Source: Rubrivivax sp.
GTDB taxonomy: Bacteria; Pseudomonadota; Gammaproteobacteria; Burkholderiales; Burkholderiaceae_C
Length of the DNA stretch: 64,000 nt
Assembly (NCBI GenBank): GCA_019635285.1
Contig: JAHBZS010000012.1
Coordinates: 1-64,000 of the forward strand
Reading direction: 5' to 3'
Shown piece by piece: positions 8,036-17,290 of the stretch. The first letter of the stretch is position 1. Every line of letters begins with the position of its first letter. Position numbers and translations under genes: made by a program. The notes beneath the pieces are model-generated. The model had not been told where the DNA came from, did not search any database, and saw only the letters and a program-made list of their open reading frames with translations.

Positions 8036-10079
8036 TCAGAAGGGCCGCATGGTCGGCGTGCTGCGCGGTGCCGCGGCGGCCGGCGTGACCACCGCAGTGA
8101 TCACCGTCGCGCCTTCCACCAGCACCGCCGCGTCGGGCGAATTCGGCGGCACGATCAGCTCGGTCATGACGCCGTCGCTGATGCCCAGGCGCACGGCATA
8201 GGCACGCGGCTTGCCGTCGGCGCCCAGCAGGTACAGCCGGCCGCGCGTGGTCTGGCGGCCGGCCAGGTCGACCAGCAGCTTCTGGTAGCGGGGCTGCTGC
8301 TCGGGCGTCAGCTGGTCGCCGATCAACGCGCGCATGTCGGCGAGGATGCGGTCGCGCGCCTTCGGGCGCTGGCTCTCGGGCAAGGTGCCCAGCGCCGCGA
8401 AGCGCGGCCGCTGCGCGGCGATGATCGCGTCCACCTGCGTGGCCTGCGCCGGCGACAGCTTCAGCTCCTCGACCAGGCGCCGGCGGAACTCGCCCAGCGG
8501 CCCGCTGGCCGGCGCTTCGGGCGGCGCAGCCACCGGGGCCGCAGCCGGCGCCTGAGACAGGGCCGGCACTGGCCGCGAGCGCTGTGACGCTTTGCGCCGC
8601 CGCCGGGGCCGGCTCGCGCCGCGGTGCCGCCGTGGCCACGGCCGCTGCGCCGGAGGACGTCGACCCCGCCGCCGCCGATGCCGCGGCCTGCGCCTGCAGC
8701 GCCAGATAGCGCTCGCGCTGCAGCGGCGTCAGGAAGGCGTTGATGCGCCCGCGCAGCTTGCCCATCAGCTGCTCGCGCGCGGCGGCACGCTGGTCTTCCG
8801 GGAAGGCGCCCAGCGACATGAACTCCGGCCGCATCTCGGCCAGCACCGTATCCAGCTGCGCCTGCTGCGCGGCATCGAGCTGCAAGCCGTCGACCAGGCG
8901 CTCGCGCAGCGCGCCGGTGCGGCCCGCCTGCGCATGCGCCTCGGGCAGCAGGCTGAAGCCGCCCGCCGCGCCGGTGCGCACCGCCGACGCACCGTTGGAC
9001 GGCGCGGAAGCCGCAGACGGCGCCGCCACGGGCTCGACGCCGGCGATGCGCACGCGCAGCGCGGCGTTCGGCACCTTGAGCACGTTCTCGCGCGTGTCGG
9101 TGACGATGCGCACGTTGGCGGTCATGCCGGGCAGCATCAGCGAGCCGGGGTTGGCGAAGGCCACCACCACGGTGTAGGACACCACGTTCTGCGCCGACAC
9201 CGCGGCCTTGCGCACCTGGCCGACCACGCCCTCGAACTGGCGGCCGGGGAAGGCGTCGATGGTGAAGCCGACCTTCTGGCCGTCGCGCACGCGCGAGATG
9301 TCGGCCTCGTCGATGGACGCCTCGACCTGCATGTCCGACAGGCTGCGCGCGATGATGAACAGCTCCGGCGCCTGCAGGCTGGCGGCCACCGTCTGCCCGA
9401 CCTCGACGCTGCGCTTGATGACGATGCCGTTGACCGGCGAGCGGATCTGCGTGCGCTGCAGGTCCACGCGCGCCGACAGCAGCTGCGCCTCGCGCTGGCG
9501 CACGATCGCCTGGGCGTTCTGCGCCTGCGCGCGCGCCACCTCCACCTGCGCCTGGGCGACCTTCAGCGCCTCGGCCAGCGACGCGGCCTTCGACTTGGCC
9601 GTGTCCAGCTCCGCCGAGGAGATGAAGTTCTGCGCCAGCAGGTCCTGCTTGCGCTTTTCGTCGCGCCGCGCTTCGCCCAGGTCGCCCTGGGCGCGCGACA
9701 CCTGCGCCAGCGTGCTCTGCACGTTGGCCTGCGCGGTCAGCACCGAGGCGCGTGCCGCCTCCAGGTCGGCGGTGGACTGGCGCACGCGGTATTCATAGGT
9801 CTCGGGGTCCAGCTGCGCGATCAGCTGGCCTTCCTTGACCTCGCTGTTGAAGTCGGCGAACAGCTCCTTGATCTGCCCCGACACCTGCGAGCCGACCTGC
9901 ACCTGGCGCACCGGCGTCACCGTGCCGGTGGCCGACACCGCCGCCTGCAACGGCCCGCGCTCGATGCGGCCGGTGCGATAGGTCTGCTCCGGCTCGGCCT
10001 GCCGGAAGAAGACCCACCAGCCGCCGCCGGCGAGCAGCGCCAGCAGCAGCGCGACACCGACCCAACGCAATGTTTTCAT
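8036..10079 (-). pseudogene. macA: MacA-like periplasmic adaptor with duplicated helical insert and one frameshift
   Basis: From the ATG at 10079 the product has one membrane anchor (ALLLALLAGGGWWVFF), then MacA barrel-sandwich and hairpin domains (VGSQVSGQIKELFADFNSEV, a long coiled coil, RSPVNGIVIKRSVEVGQTV). After VPNAALRVRI comes an unusual Ala-rich insert holding two similar helical units (LRERLVDGLQLDAAQQAQLD and FRRRLVEELKLSPAQATQVD), each ending in an LTP.Q...Y motif. The MacA C-terminal domain (GRLYLLGADGKPRAYAVRLG) follows. The reading frame changes near 8570-8640, consistent with one extra base, so the sequence as given encodes two pieces. Total coding potential is about 680 residues, against about 380 usual for MacA. 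It heads the ABC exporter operon. Confidence 0.85.
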
Positions 10080-10210
10080 GGCCGCGGATTCTAGGGACGC
10101 CGCCTGCCGGCGCGGGGGCGTCAGATGCCTGCAAGCGGCCGCTTTGCACTTCCTTGGCGGCAGCGGCCGCGCCGCCCGCGCGTTGACCCTGCCCAGCCGG
10201 CCAGATACAC

Positions 10211-10230
10211 TAATGACCCGCCGGTCACTA
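10211..10230. promoter_or_regulatory. Palindromic operator between macA and tetR
   Basis: Arms TAATGACC and GGTCACTA surround a CGCC centre, an inverted repeat with one mismatched position. It lies 6 bp before the tetR ATG and about 130 bp from the divergent macA start. TetR/AcrR regulators commonly bind palindromes of this size next to their own gene. It is therefore the likely autoregulatory site and could also influence macA (inference). Confidence 0.65.
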
Positions 10231-10235
10231 ATTTC

Positions 10236-10916
10236 ATGGTTGCCCTTACCCCCTCCCCGCAGCGCCAGCGCCGCAAAGAGGCGCGCCCGCAGGAACTGCT
10301 GCGCGCGGCGCTGGAACTGTTCGTCGCCAAGGGCTTCAGCGCCACGCGCAGCGAAGAGGTGGCGGCGCGCGCCGGCGTGTCCAAGGGCACGCTGTACCTG
10401 TACTTCCCGAGCAAGGAAGAGCTGTTCAAGGCGGTGGTGCGCAACAACATCGCCTCGCTGATCGCCGAGGGCCAGCGCATCGCTGACGCCTTCGAAGGCT
10501 CCAGCGAGGAACTGCTGCGCCTGCTGATGCACGCCTGGTGGCGGCGCGTCGGCGATACCGATGCCGGCGGCATCTTCAAGATCATCATGGCCGAGGTGCG
10601 CAACTTCCCCGAGCTGGCGCAGTTCTATACCGAAGAGGTCATCCGCCCGGCCTATAGGCTGGTCTCCGGCACCCTGCAGCGCGGCATCGACCGCGGCGAG
10701 TTCCGCGCGGTGCCGGTGCGCGAAGCCACGCAGATGCTGATCGCGCCGATGCTGCTGCAGGCGCTGCACAAACATTCGATCGGCGCCTGCGGCACCACCG
10801 GCCTGGAGATCGACCCGCCACGGCTGATCGACGCGCAGATCGACCTGACCCTGCACGGCCTGCGCTCCGCGGCGCCCACAAAGGCGCCACGCGCGCAGAA
10901 GGTGGCTTCGAGATGA
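10236..10916 (+). CDS. TetR/AcrR-family transcriptional repressor of the efflux operon
   Basis: 226 aa from the ATG at 10236, which sits directly after a palindrome; upstream in-frame sequence is non-coding in character. The N-terminal helix-turn-helix reads ATRSEEVAARAGVSKGTLYLYF with the following FPSKEELF, the classic TetR pattern. The C-terminal half is helical and ligand-binding (WWRRVGDTDAGGIFKIIMAE). Its stop overlaps the adaptor start by ATGA. It is expected to repress tetR-adaptor-RND-pcm-tolC until a pump substrate binds. Confidence 0.93.
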   Translation: MVALTPSPQRQRRKEARPQELLRAALELFVAKGFSATRSEEVAARAGVSKGTLYLYFPSKEELFKAVVRNNIASLIAEGQRIADAFEGSSEELLRLLMHAWWRRVGDTDAGGIFKIIMAEVRNFPELAQFYTEEVIRPAYRLVSGTLQRGIDRGEFRAVPVREATQMLIAPMLLQALHKHSIGACGTTGLEIDPPRLIDAQIDLTLHGLRSAAPTKAPRAQKVASR

Positions 10917-12082
10917 AACGCTGGCACAAAGTGAGCCTGGCCGTGCTGCTGCTGGCCGTGGTGGCGGCGGGCGTGGCCCGCATGGTGAGCACGCGCAAGG
11001 CGCAGCAGGCGCAGGCGGCGGCGCCCAAAGCCACGGCGGTGCTGGAACTCGCGGCGAGCGACCTGCTGCCGGTGCGCCGCGCCGAGCTGACGCGCACGCT
11101 CGAGGTGTCGGGCAGCCTGGTGGCGGTGAACAGCGCCTTCGTCAAGGCGCGTGTCGCGGCCGAGGTGAAGAGCGTGGCGGTGCGCGAAGGCGACAGCGTC
11201 AAGCCCGGCCAGCTGCTGGCGCAGCTGGACCCGGTGGAGTTCGACTGGCGGCTGCGCCAGGCCGAACAGCAGGCGCAGGCGGCGCGCGCGCAGCTGGAGA
11301 TCGCGCAGCGCGCGCTGCAGAACAGCCGCTCGCTGGTGACGCAGGGCTTCATCTCGGCCACCGCGCTGGAGAACGCCGTGTCCACCGAGGCCGGCGCGCA
11401 GGCCACGCTGCAGGCGGCACAGGCGGCGGTGGAGCTGGCGCGCAAGGCGCGCGCCGACGCCACGGTGACGGCGCCGATCGGCGGGCAGATCTCGCAGCGC
11501 CTGGTGCAGCCGGGCGAGCGCGTGCCGGTGGACGCCAAGCTGCTGGAGATCGTCGACCTGTCGCGGCTGGAGCTGCAGGCCAGCGTGGCGCCCGAGGACG
11601 CCGGGCAACTGCACGTGGGCGACACGGCCAGGCTCAAGGTGGACGGCATCGACGGCGCGCTGACGGCGCGTGTGGTGCGCATCAACCCCAGCGCGCAGCC
11701 CGGCTCGCGCAGCGTCGTCGCCTACCTGGAACTGGCGCCGCATCCGGCGCTGCGCCAGGGCCTGTTCGCGCGCGGCAGCATCGAACTGGAGCGCCGCCCT
11801 GCCCTGCTGGTGGCCTTGAGCGCGGTGCGCAACGACCAGGCCCAACCCTATGCGCTGCGCCTGGAAGGCACGCGCGTGACGCAGCGCCCGCTGGAGCTCG
11901 GCGCGCGCGGCCAGGCCGACGCCGGCGAGGCGATCGAGGTGCTGCGCGGGCTGGACGAAGGCGACCGCGTGCTCGCCGGCAGCCTGGGTGCAGTGCGCGA
12001 CGGCGCCACCGTGCGTGTCGCCGCGCCGCTGTCTGCGGCCAGCGCGGCCAGCACGGCCAGTGCGGCCAGCGCCGCGCGCTGA
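10913..12082 (+). CDS. RND efflux periplasmic adaptor (membrane fusion protein)
   Basis: This 389-aa protein has an N-terminal signal/anchor (LAVLLLAVVAAGVARM), lipoyl-like half motifs (VREGDSVKPGQLLAQLDPVEF and QPGERVPVDAKLLEI), a short coiled coil around residues 115-180 and a beta-barrel domain. This is the MdtA/AcrA order. The C-terminus is an Ala/Ser-rich tail of low complexity. It overlaps tetR by 4 bp and lies 15 bp before the pump gene. It should bridge the inner-membrane RND pump and the TolC channel encoded downstream. Confidence 0.94.
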   Translation: MKRWHKVSLAVLLLAVVAAGVARMVSTRKAQQAQAAAPKATAVLELAASDLLPVRRAELTRTLEVSGSLVAVNSAFVKARVAAEVKSVAVREGDSVKPGQLLAQLDPVEFDWRLRQAEQQAQAARAQLEIAQRALQNSRSLVTQGFISATALENAVSTEAGAQATLQAAQAAVELARKARADATVTAPIGGQISQRLVQPGERVPVDAKLLEIVDLSRLELQASVAPEDAGQLHVGDTARLKVDGIDGALTARVVRINPSAQPGSRSVVAYLELAPHPALRQGLFARGSIELERRPALLVALSAVRNDQAQPYALRLEGTRVTQRPLELGARGQADAGEAIEVLRGLDEGDRVLAGSLGAVRDGATVRVAAPLSAASAASTASAASAAR

Positions 12083-12097
12083 AGGGGCCGCAACGCC

Positions 12098-15000
12098 ATG
12101 TGGTTCACGCGCGTCGCGATCGCCAACCCGGTGATGGCCACGATGGTCATGCTGGCCTTCGTGGTGCTGGGGCTGTTCTCTTACCAGCGGCTGAAGGTCG
12201 ACCAGTTTCCCGACATCGACTTCCCCACCGTGGTGGTGCAGATCGACTACCCCGGCGCCGCGCCGGAAATCGTCGAGCAGGAGGTCACGCGCAAGGTCGA
12301 AGAGGCGGTGAACACCATCGCCGGCATCAACCAGCTGTACTCGCGCTCCTACGAGGGCAGCTCGGTGGTCATCGTGCAGTTCAACCTGGACATGGACGGG
12401 CGCAAGGCCGCCGACGACGTGCGTGAGAAGGTGGCGGCGATCCGCCCGCTGCTGCGCGAGGAGGTCAAGGAGGCGCGCGTCTCGCGCTTCGACCCGGCCA
12501 GCCGGCCCGTGTACACGCTGGCGCTGACCTCGCCCGACGGCTCGCGCAACCAGCAGGAGCTGACCACCTTCGCCGATCAGGTGGTGCGCAAGCGGCTGGA
12601 GAACGTGCGCGGCGTCGGCTCGGTGACCCTGGTCGGCGGGCGCAAGCGCGAGATCAACATCTACCTGCGCCCGGCGGCGATGGATGCGATGGGCATCGGC
12701 GTGGAGCAGGTGCTGGCCGCGGTGCGCGCCGAGAACCAGGAGCTGCCCGCCGGCACCTTGCGCACCAGCGACGCCGAGAAGGCGCTGAAGATCGACGCGC
12801 GCATCAAGCGCCCCGAGGACTTCGCGCAGATCATCGTGGCGCGCAAGAACGGCGCGCCGGTGCGCCTGGCGCAGCTGGCCGACGTGGTCGACGGGCCCGA
12901 GGAGATCGACAACCTGGCGCTGTTCAACGGCCAGCGCACGCTGGTGCTGGACGTGCGCAAGTCGCAGGGCGAGAACACCATCGAGGTGGTCGACGGCCTG
13001 AACGCCGCACTCGCGCAGGTGCGGCCGCAGCTGCCCAAGGGCATGGCGCTGGACGTGGTGCGCGACAACTCGCGGCCGATCCGCGTGTCGGTGAACAACG
13101 TGCGGCAGACGCTGCTGGAAGGCGCGCTGCTGACCATCGGCATCGTGTTCCTGTTCCTCAATTCCTGGCGCTCGACGGTGATCACCGGGCTGGCGCTGCC
13201 GATCGCGCTGATCGGCACCTTCCTGTTCATGCAGCTGTTCGGCTTCTCGATCAACATGATCACGCTGATGGCCATGAGCCTGTGCGTGGGCCTGCTCATC
13301 GACGACGCCATCGTCGTGCGCGAGAACATCGTGCGCCACGTGCAGATGGGCAAGAACGCGCACGACGCGGCGCTGGACGGCACGCAGGAGATCGGCCTGG
13401 CGGTGCTGGCCACCACCTTGTCGATCGTCGCGGTGTTCCTGCCCATCGGCTTCATGGGCGGCATCATCGGCAAGTTCTTCCACGAGTTCGGCATCACCAT
13501 CGTCAGCGCGGTGCTGATCAGCATGTTCGTCAGCTTCACGCTCGACCCGATGCTGTCCAGCGTGTGGCACGACCCGGCCATCCATGCCGAGGGCGCGCCC
13601 AACCCGCGCAAGAGCCTGTACGACCGCACGCTGGGCCGGCTGACCGGCGCGGTGGATGCCTTCTCGCACCGGCTGAGCGGCTTCTACACGCGCATCCTCG
13701 CCTGGTCGCTGCGCCACAAGCTGGCCACGCTGGCGCTGGCGCTGGCCACCTTCGTCGGCAGCTTCGTGCTGCTGCCGCTGGTCGGCACCGAATTCGTGCC
13801 CAAGGCCGACTTCTCCGAGACCTTCGTCAACTTCTACACCCCGGTGGGCTCGTCGCTCGAGGTCACCGAAGCCAAGACGCAGCAGGTGGAGCGCATCATC
13901 CGCGAGCGGCCGGAGGTGCAGTACACGGTGGCCACCATCAACACCGGCCAGGTGCTGGGCCGCAACCAGGTGCAGATCTTCGTGCGCCTGGTCGACCGCA
14001 AGCAGCGACGGCTGAGCGTGGACCAGATGTCGGTGCCGCTGCGCGAGCGGCTGGCGGCGGTGCCCGGCATCACCGTCACCCACGTCGGCCTGCTCGACCC
14101 GGTGGGCGGCAACAAGCCGATCCAGCTGTCCATCCAGGGCAGCGACCTGCGCGAGCTGGAGCGCCTGAGCGCCGTGCTGATGGCCCGTCTGGCCGACATC
14201 CCCGGCCTGGTGGACCCGGACAGCAGCTCCAAGCCCAACAAGCCGTCGGTGTCGGTGCGCGTGAAGCGCGACGCCGCCTCGGACATGGGCCTGAGCGTCG
14301 GCGCCATCACCGGCGCGCTGCGCGCGCTGGTGGCCGGCGACACCATGGGCAACTGGCGCGCCGAAGACGACCAGAACTACGACGTCAAGGTGCGGCTGGC
14401 GCCGGGCTCGCGCAACGTCGCCGCCGACGTCGAGCGCCTGGGCCTGACCATCGGCACCAACCCCGACGGCTCGGCGCGCATCGTGCGGCTGTCGCAGGTG
14501 GCCGAGGTGCTGCCCTCCAGCGGCGCCAACCAGATCAACCGCCGCGACATGAACCGCGAGGTCGAGATTACCGCCAACGTCTCGGGGCGCGCCTCGGGCC
14601 AGGTGGCCGCCGACATCCGCGCGGTGCTCGACGACACCGCCTTCCCGCCCGGCTACAGCTACCGCTTCGGCGGCTCGACCAAGGACATGCAGGAGAGCTT
14701 CGCCTACGCGGTGCAGGCGCTGGCACTGGGCGTGGTGTTCATCTACATGATCCTGGCCAGCCAGTTCCGCAGCTTCCTGCAGCCGCTGGCGCTGATGAGC
14801 TCGCTGCCGCTGACGCTGATCGGCGTGGTGCTGGCGCTGCTGCTCTTCGGCTCCACCCTGAACCTGTTCTCGATCATCGGCGTGGTCATGCTGATGGGCC
14901 TGGTGACCAAGAACGCCATCCTGCTGATCGACTTTGCCATCCGTTCGCGCGACGAAGGCATGGAGCGCAGCGCCGCGCTGCTGCATGCGGCGCAGGTGCG

Positions 15001-15268
15001 CCTGCGGCCGATCCTGATGACCACGCTGGCGATGATCTTCGGCATGCTGCCGCTGGCGCTGGCCATCAGCGAGGGCTCGGAGCAGCGCGCGCCGATGGGC
15101 CAGGCGGTGATCGGCGGCGTCATCACCTCGTCGCTGCTGACCCTGGTGGTCGTGCCCGTGATCTATTGCTACCTGGACGACCTGTCGCAGTGGGCACGCC
15201 GGCGCTTCGCGGGCCGGCCGGCGGCGCACCTCCACCTAGAATCCGGCGGCCCGGCCTCGAAGACTTGA
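12098..15268 (+). CDS. RND multidrug efflux pump (HAE1/AcrB type)
   Basis: This 1056-aa protein is full length. The N-terminus VAIANPVMATMVMLAFVVLG and the pattern YPGAAPEIVEQEVTRKVEEA are the standard start of an RND transporter. The proton-relay motif GLLIDDAIVV is in the fourth membrane helix. Internal duplication of the twelve-helix architecture is visible (second half with SQFRSFLQPLALMSSLPLTL and VTKNAILLIDFA). It exports hydrophobic or amphiphilic compounds from the inner leaflet or periplasm, driven by proton influx, with the adaptor and TolC in the same operon. Confidence 0.96.
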   Translation: MWFTRVAIANPVMATMVMLAFVVLGLFSYQRLKVDQFPDIDFPTVVVQIDYPGAAPEIVEQEVTRKVEEAVNTIAGINQLYSRSYEGSSVVIVQFNLDMDGRKAADDVREKVAAIRPLLREEVKEARVSRFDPASRPVYTLALTSPDGSRNQQELTTFADQVVRKRLENVRGVGSVTLVGGRKREINIYLRPAAMDAMGIGVEQVLAAVRAENQELPAGTLRTSDAEKALKIDARIKRPEDFAQIIVARKNGAPVRLAQLADVVDGPEEIDNLALFNGQRTLVLDVRKSQGENTIEVVDGLNAALAQVRPQLPKGMALDVVRDNSRPIRVSVNNVRQTLLEGALLTIGIVFLFLNSWRSTVITGLALPIALIGTFLFMQLFGFSINMITLMAMSLCVGLLIDDAIVVRENIVRHVQMGKNAHDAALDGTQEIGLAVLATTLSIVAVFLPIGFMGGIIGKFFHEFGITIVSAVLISMFVSFTLDPMLSSVWHDPAIHAEGAPNPRKSLYDRTLGRLTGAVDAFSHRLSGFYTRILAWSLRHKLATLALALATFVGSFVLLPLVGTEFVPKADFSETFVNFYTPVGSSLEVTEAKTQQVERIIRERPEVQYTVATINTGQVLGRNQVQIFVRLVDRKQRRLSVDQMSVPLRERLAAVPGITVTHVGLLDPVGGNKPIQLSIQGSDLRELERLSAVLMARLADIPGLVDPDSSSKPNKPSVSVRVKRDAASDMGLSVGAITGALRALVAGDTMGNWRAEDDQNYDVKVRLAPGSRNVAADVERLGLTIGTNPDGSARIVRLSQVAEVLPSSGANQINRRDMNREVEITANVSGRASGQVAADIRAVLDDTAFPPGYSYRFGGSTKDMQESFAYAVQALALGVVFIYMILASQFRSFLQPLALMSSLPLTLIGVVLALLLFGSTLNLFSIIGVVMLMGLVTKNAILLIDFAIRSRDEGMERSAALLHAAQVRLRPILMTTLAMIFGMLPLALAISEGSEQRAPMGQAVIGGVITSSLLTLVVVPVIYCYLDDLSQWARRRFAGRPAAHLHLESGGPASKT

Positions 15269-15278
15269 TGGACACGCC

Positions 15279-15932
15279 ATGAACATCGAACAAGCCCGCT
15301 TCAACATGATCGAGCAGCAGATCCGCCCCTGGGATGTGCTGGACCCGGCCGTGCTGTCGTTGCTGGCCGTGGTCAAGCGCGAGGACTTCGTGCCCCCGGC
15401 CTACCGCGCGATGGCCTTCATGGACACCGAGATCCCGCTGCCCGACGGCCAGTGCATGCTGGCGCCGCGCGTCGAGGCGCGCCTGCTGCAGGAGCTGCAG
15501 TTGCAGCGCCACGAGAGCGTGCTCGAGATCGGCGCCGGCTCCGGCTTCATGGCCGCGTTGCTGGCCCACCGCTCGCGCCAGGTGCTCAGCCTGGAGATCC
15601 ATCCGGCGCTGGCGCAGATGGCGCAGGACAACCTGCGCGGCGCGGCGGTGATGAACGCCACGGTGCGCTGTGCCGACGGCTCGCTCGGCGCGGCCGGCGA
15701 GGCGCCCTTCGACGCCATCGTGCTGTCCGGGTCGGTGGCGGCGGTGCCGCAGGCGCTGCTGGAGCAGTTGAAGGTCGGCGGCCGGCTGGTCGCCATCGTC
15801 GGCGACGAGCCGGTGATGCGCGCGCGGCTGTATCGGCGCGCCGACGCCGCGTCGTGGTCGCAGGTGGACCTGTTCGACACGGTGGCGCCGCGGCTGCGCG
15901 GCTTCCCCGAGTCGGAGCGCTTCAGCTTCTGA
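15279..15932 (+). CDS. Protein-L-isoaspartate O-methyltransferase family protein
   Basis: 217 aa. SAM-binding motif I is VLEIGAGSGFMAALLA near residues 77-92. The family phrase for the substrate site is altered to REDFVPPAYRAMAF near residue 40, and IVLSGSVAAVPQALLEQLKVGGRL matches motif II/III. This divergent branch is often found next to tolC in betaproteobacteria, so true isoaspartate repair is not assured. It starts 10 bp after the RND gene and 32 bp before tolC, within the efflux operon. Confidence 0.85.
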   Translation: MNIEQARFNMIEQQIRPWDVLDPAVLSLLAVVKREDFVPPAYRAMAFMDTEIPLPDGQCMLAPRVEARLLQELQLQRHESVLEIGAGSGFMAALLAHRSRQVLSLEIHPALAQMAQDNLRGAAVMNATVRCADGSLGAAGEAPFDAIVLSGSVAAVPQALLEQLKVGGRLVAIVGDEPVMRARLYRRADAASWSQVDLFDTVAPRLRGFPESERFSF

Positions 15933-15964
15933 CCCTCCGGCAGACCTTGAGGACCATGAGTCAC

Positions 15965-17290
15965 ATGCGCTTCCCGCTGGCCCGCACCCACCGGCTGCTG
16001 GCGTGCCTGCTGCTGGCGCTGGGCTTCGCCGGCAGCGCGCAGGCCCAGGGTCTGGTGGCGCTGTACGAGATGGCGCGCGCCTTCGACGCCACCTACCTGG
16101 CGGCGCGCGCGCAGGCCGATGCGGCCGAGTACCGCGCGGCGCAGACCAACGCGCTGGGCTTGCCCACTCTGAACGCCAACCTGCGAGGCGTGTCCGCGCA
16201 GGTCGACCTGCCGCGCGGCCTGTCCGGCGACAACAACGCGCTGCAGTCGGGGCTCAACGGCCGCATGCCGCTGTTCAACAAGGCCAACCAGGCCACCATG
16301 GAACAGGCGCAGCGCACGCTCATCGCCTCCAAGGCCGAGCTCGAGGCCGCGGAGCAGGACCTGATCATCCGCCTGTCGCAGGCCTACTTCGACGTGCTCG
16401 CGGCCAAGGACGACGTGGCGCTGGCCAAGACCAACAAGACCTACATCCTGGAGCAGCTGGCGTCGGCGCGGCGCAACTTCGAGGTCGGCACCGCCACCAT
16501 CACCGACACGCGCGAGGCGCAGTCGCGCGCCGACCTGTCCACGGCGCAGGAGATCGCCGCCGAGAACAACCTGCTCAACCGGCGCATCGCGCTGGCCTAC
16601 CTGGTGGGCCGCCGCGATGTCGAGCCGCTGCCGCTGGCCACGCCGGTGGTGCTGCCGTCGGTCCGGCCGGCCAACGTGGAGGAATGGGTCACCGTGGCCG
16701 ACACGGTGCACCCGCAGGTGACGCGGGCGCGTGTCGCGCTCGAGGTCGCCCGGCTGGAGATCGACAAGGCCAAGGCCGGCCAGCTGCCGACCATCGACGC
16801 GGTGGCCTCGGTAAGCGCCAACCATGCCAACGGCGATTCGATCATTCCCGGCACCACGCGCTCGGCCTCCATCGGCGTGGAGCTCAACTGGCCGCTGTAC
16901 ACCGGCGGCGCGGTGCAGAACCGCATCAAGGAAACGGTGTCGCTGGAGCAGCGCTCGCGCGAGGAATTCGAGAACGCGCGCCGCACGGTGGCGCAGAACA
17001 CGCGCGTCGCCTACTTCGGCGTGCAGTCGGGCGAGGCGCTGGTCAAGGCGCTGGAAGCCGCCGAGTCGTCGAGCCGGCTGTCGCTGGAGGCCACGCAGCT
17101 GGGCTACAAGGTCGGCGTGCGCGTCAACATCGACGTGCTCAACGCGCAGACGCAGCTGTTCCAGACGCAGCGCGACCTGTTCAAGTCGCGCTACGACGTG
17201 CTGGTCAACAGCCTGCGCCTGCGCCAGGCCTCGGGCCAGCTGACGGCGAACGACCTGCTGGCGGTGAACAGCCTGCTGGCCAAGCCCTAG
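15965..17290 (+). CDS. tolC: TolC-family outer-membrane efflux channel
   Basis: About 441 aa from the ATG at 15965. An in-frame ATG at 15956 is also possible, but its spacing to the GAGGA element is too short. The signal peptide ends in GSAQA. Two repeats of the outer-membrane efflux protein fold carry long helices (ALYEMARAFDATYLAARAQ; LEVARLEIDKAKAGQLPTID) and strands such as SIGVELNWPLYTGG, as in the TolC secretion subfamily. It supplies the outer-membrane duct for the upstream RND pump and possibly the MacA system. The stop TAG is part of the CTAG target site of the adjacent insertion sequence, so the protein is intact. Confidence 0.95.
   Translation: MRFPLARTHRLLACLLLALGFAGSAQAQGLVALYEMARAFDATYLAARAQADAAEYRAAQTNALGLPTLNANLRGVSAQVDLPRGLSGDNNALQSGLNGRMPLFNKANQATMEQAQRTLIASKAELEAAEQDLIIRLSQAYFDVLAAKDDVALAKTNKTYILEQLASARRNFEVGTATITDTREAQSRADLSTAQEIAAENNLLNRRIALAYLVGRRDVEPLPLATPVVLPSVRPANVEEWVTVADTVHPQVTRARVALEVARLEIDKAKAGQLPTIDAVASVSANHANGDSIIPGTTRSASIGVELNWPLYTGGAVQNRIKETVSLEQRSREEFENARRTVAQNTRVAYFGVQSGEALVKALEAAESSSRLSLEATQLGYKVGVRVNIDVLNAQTQLFQTQRDLFKSRYDVLVNSLRLRQASGQLTANDLLAVNSLLAKP

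Noticed and set aside
7518..8036. Extension of the macA-frame product into the ATPase gene
   Set aside because: It is only the antisense-free shadow frame after the frameshift; the ATPase frame has all its motifs.
8560..8650. Programmed frameshift in macA
   Set aside because: No slippery heptamer with a downstream pseudoknot was recognised; a simple indel is more likely.
10652..15235. Very long antisense open frame (about 1500 codons) opposite the RND operon
   Set aside because: It is His/Arg/Ala-rich without domains, covers intact plus-strand genes, and is typical of the complementary frame of GC-rich coding DNA.
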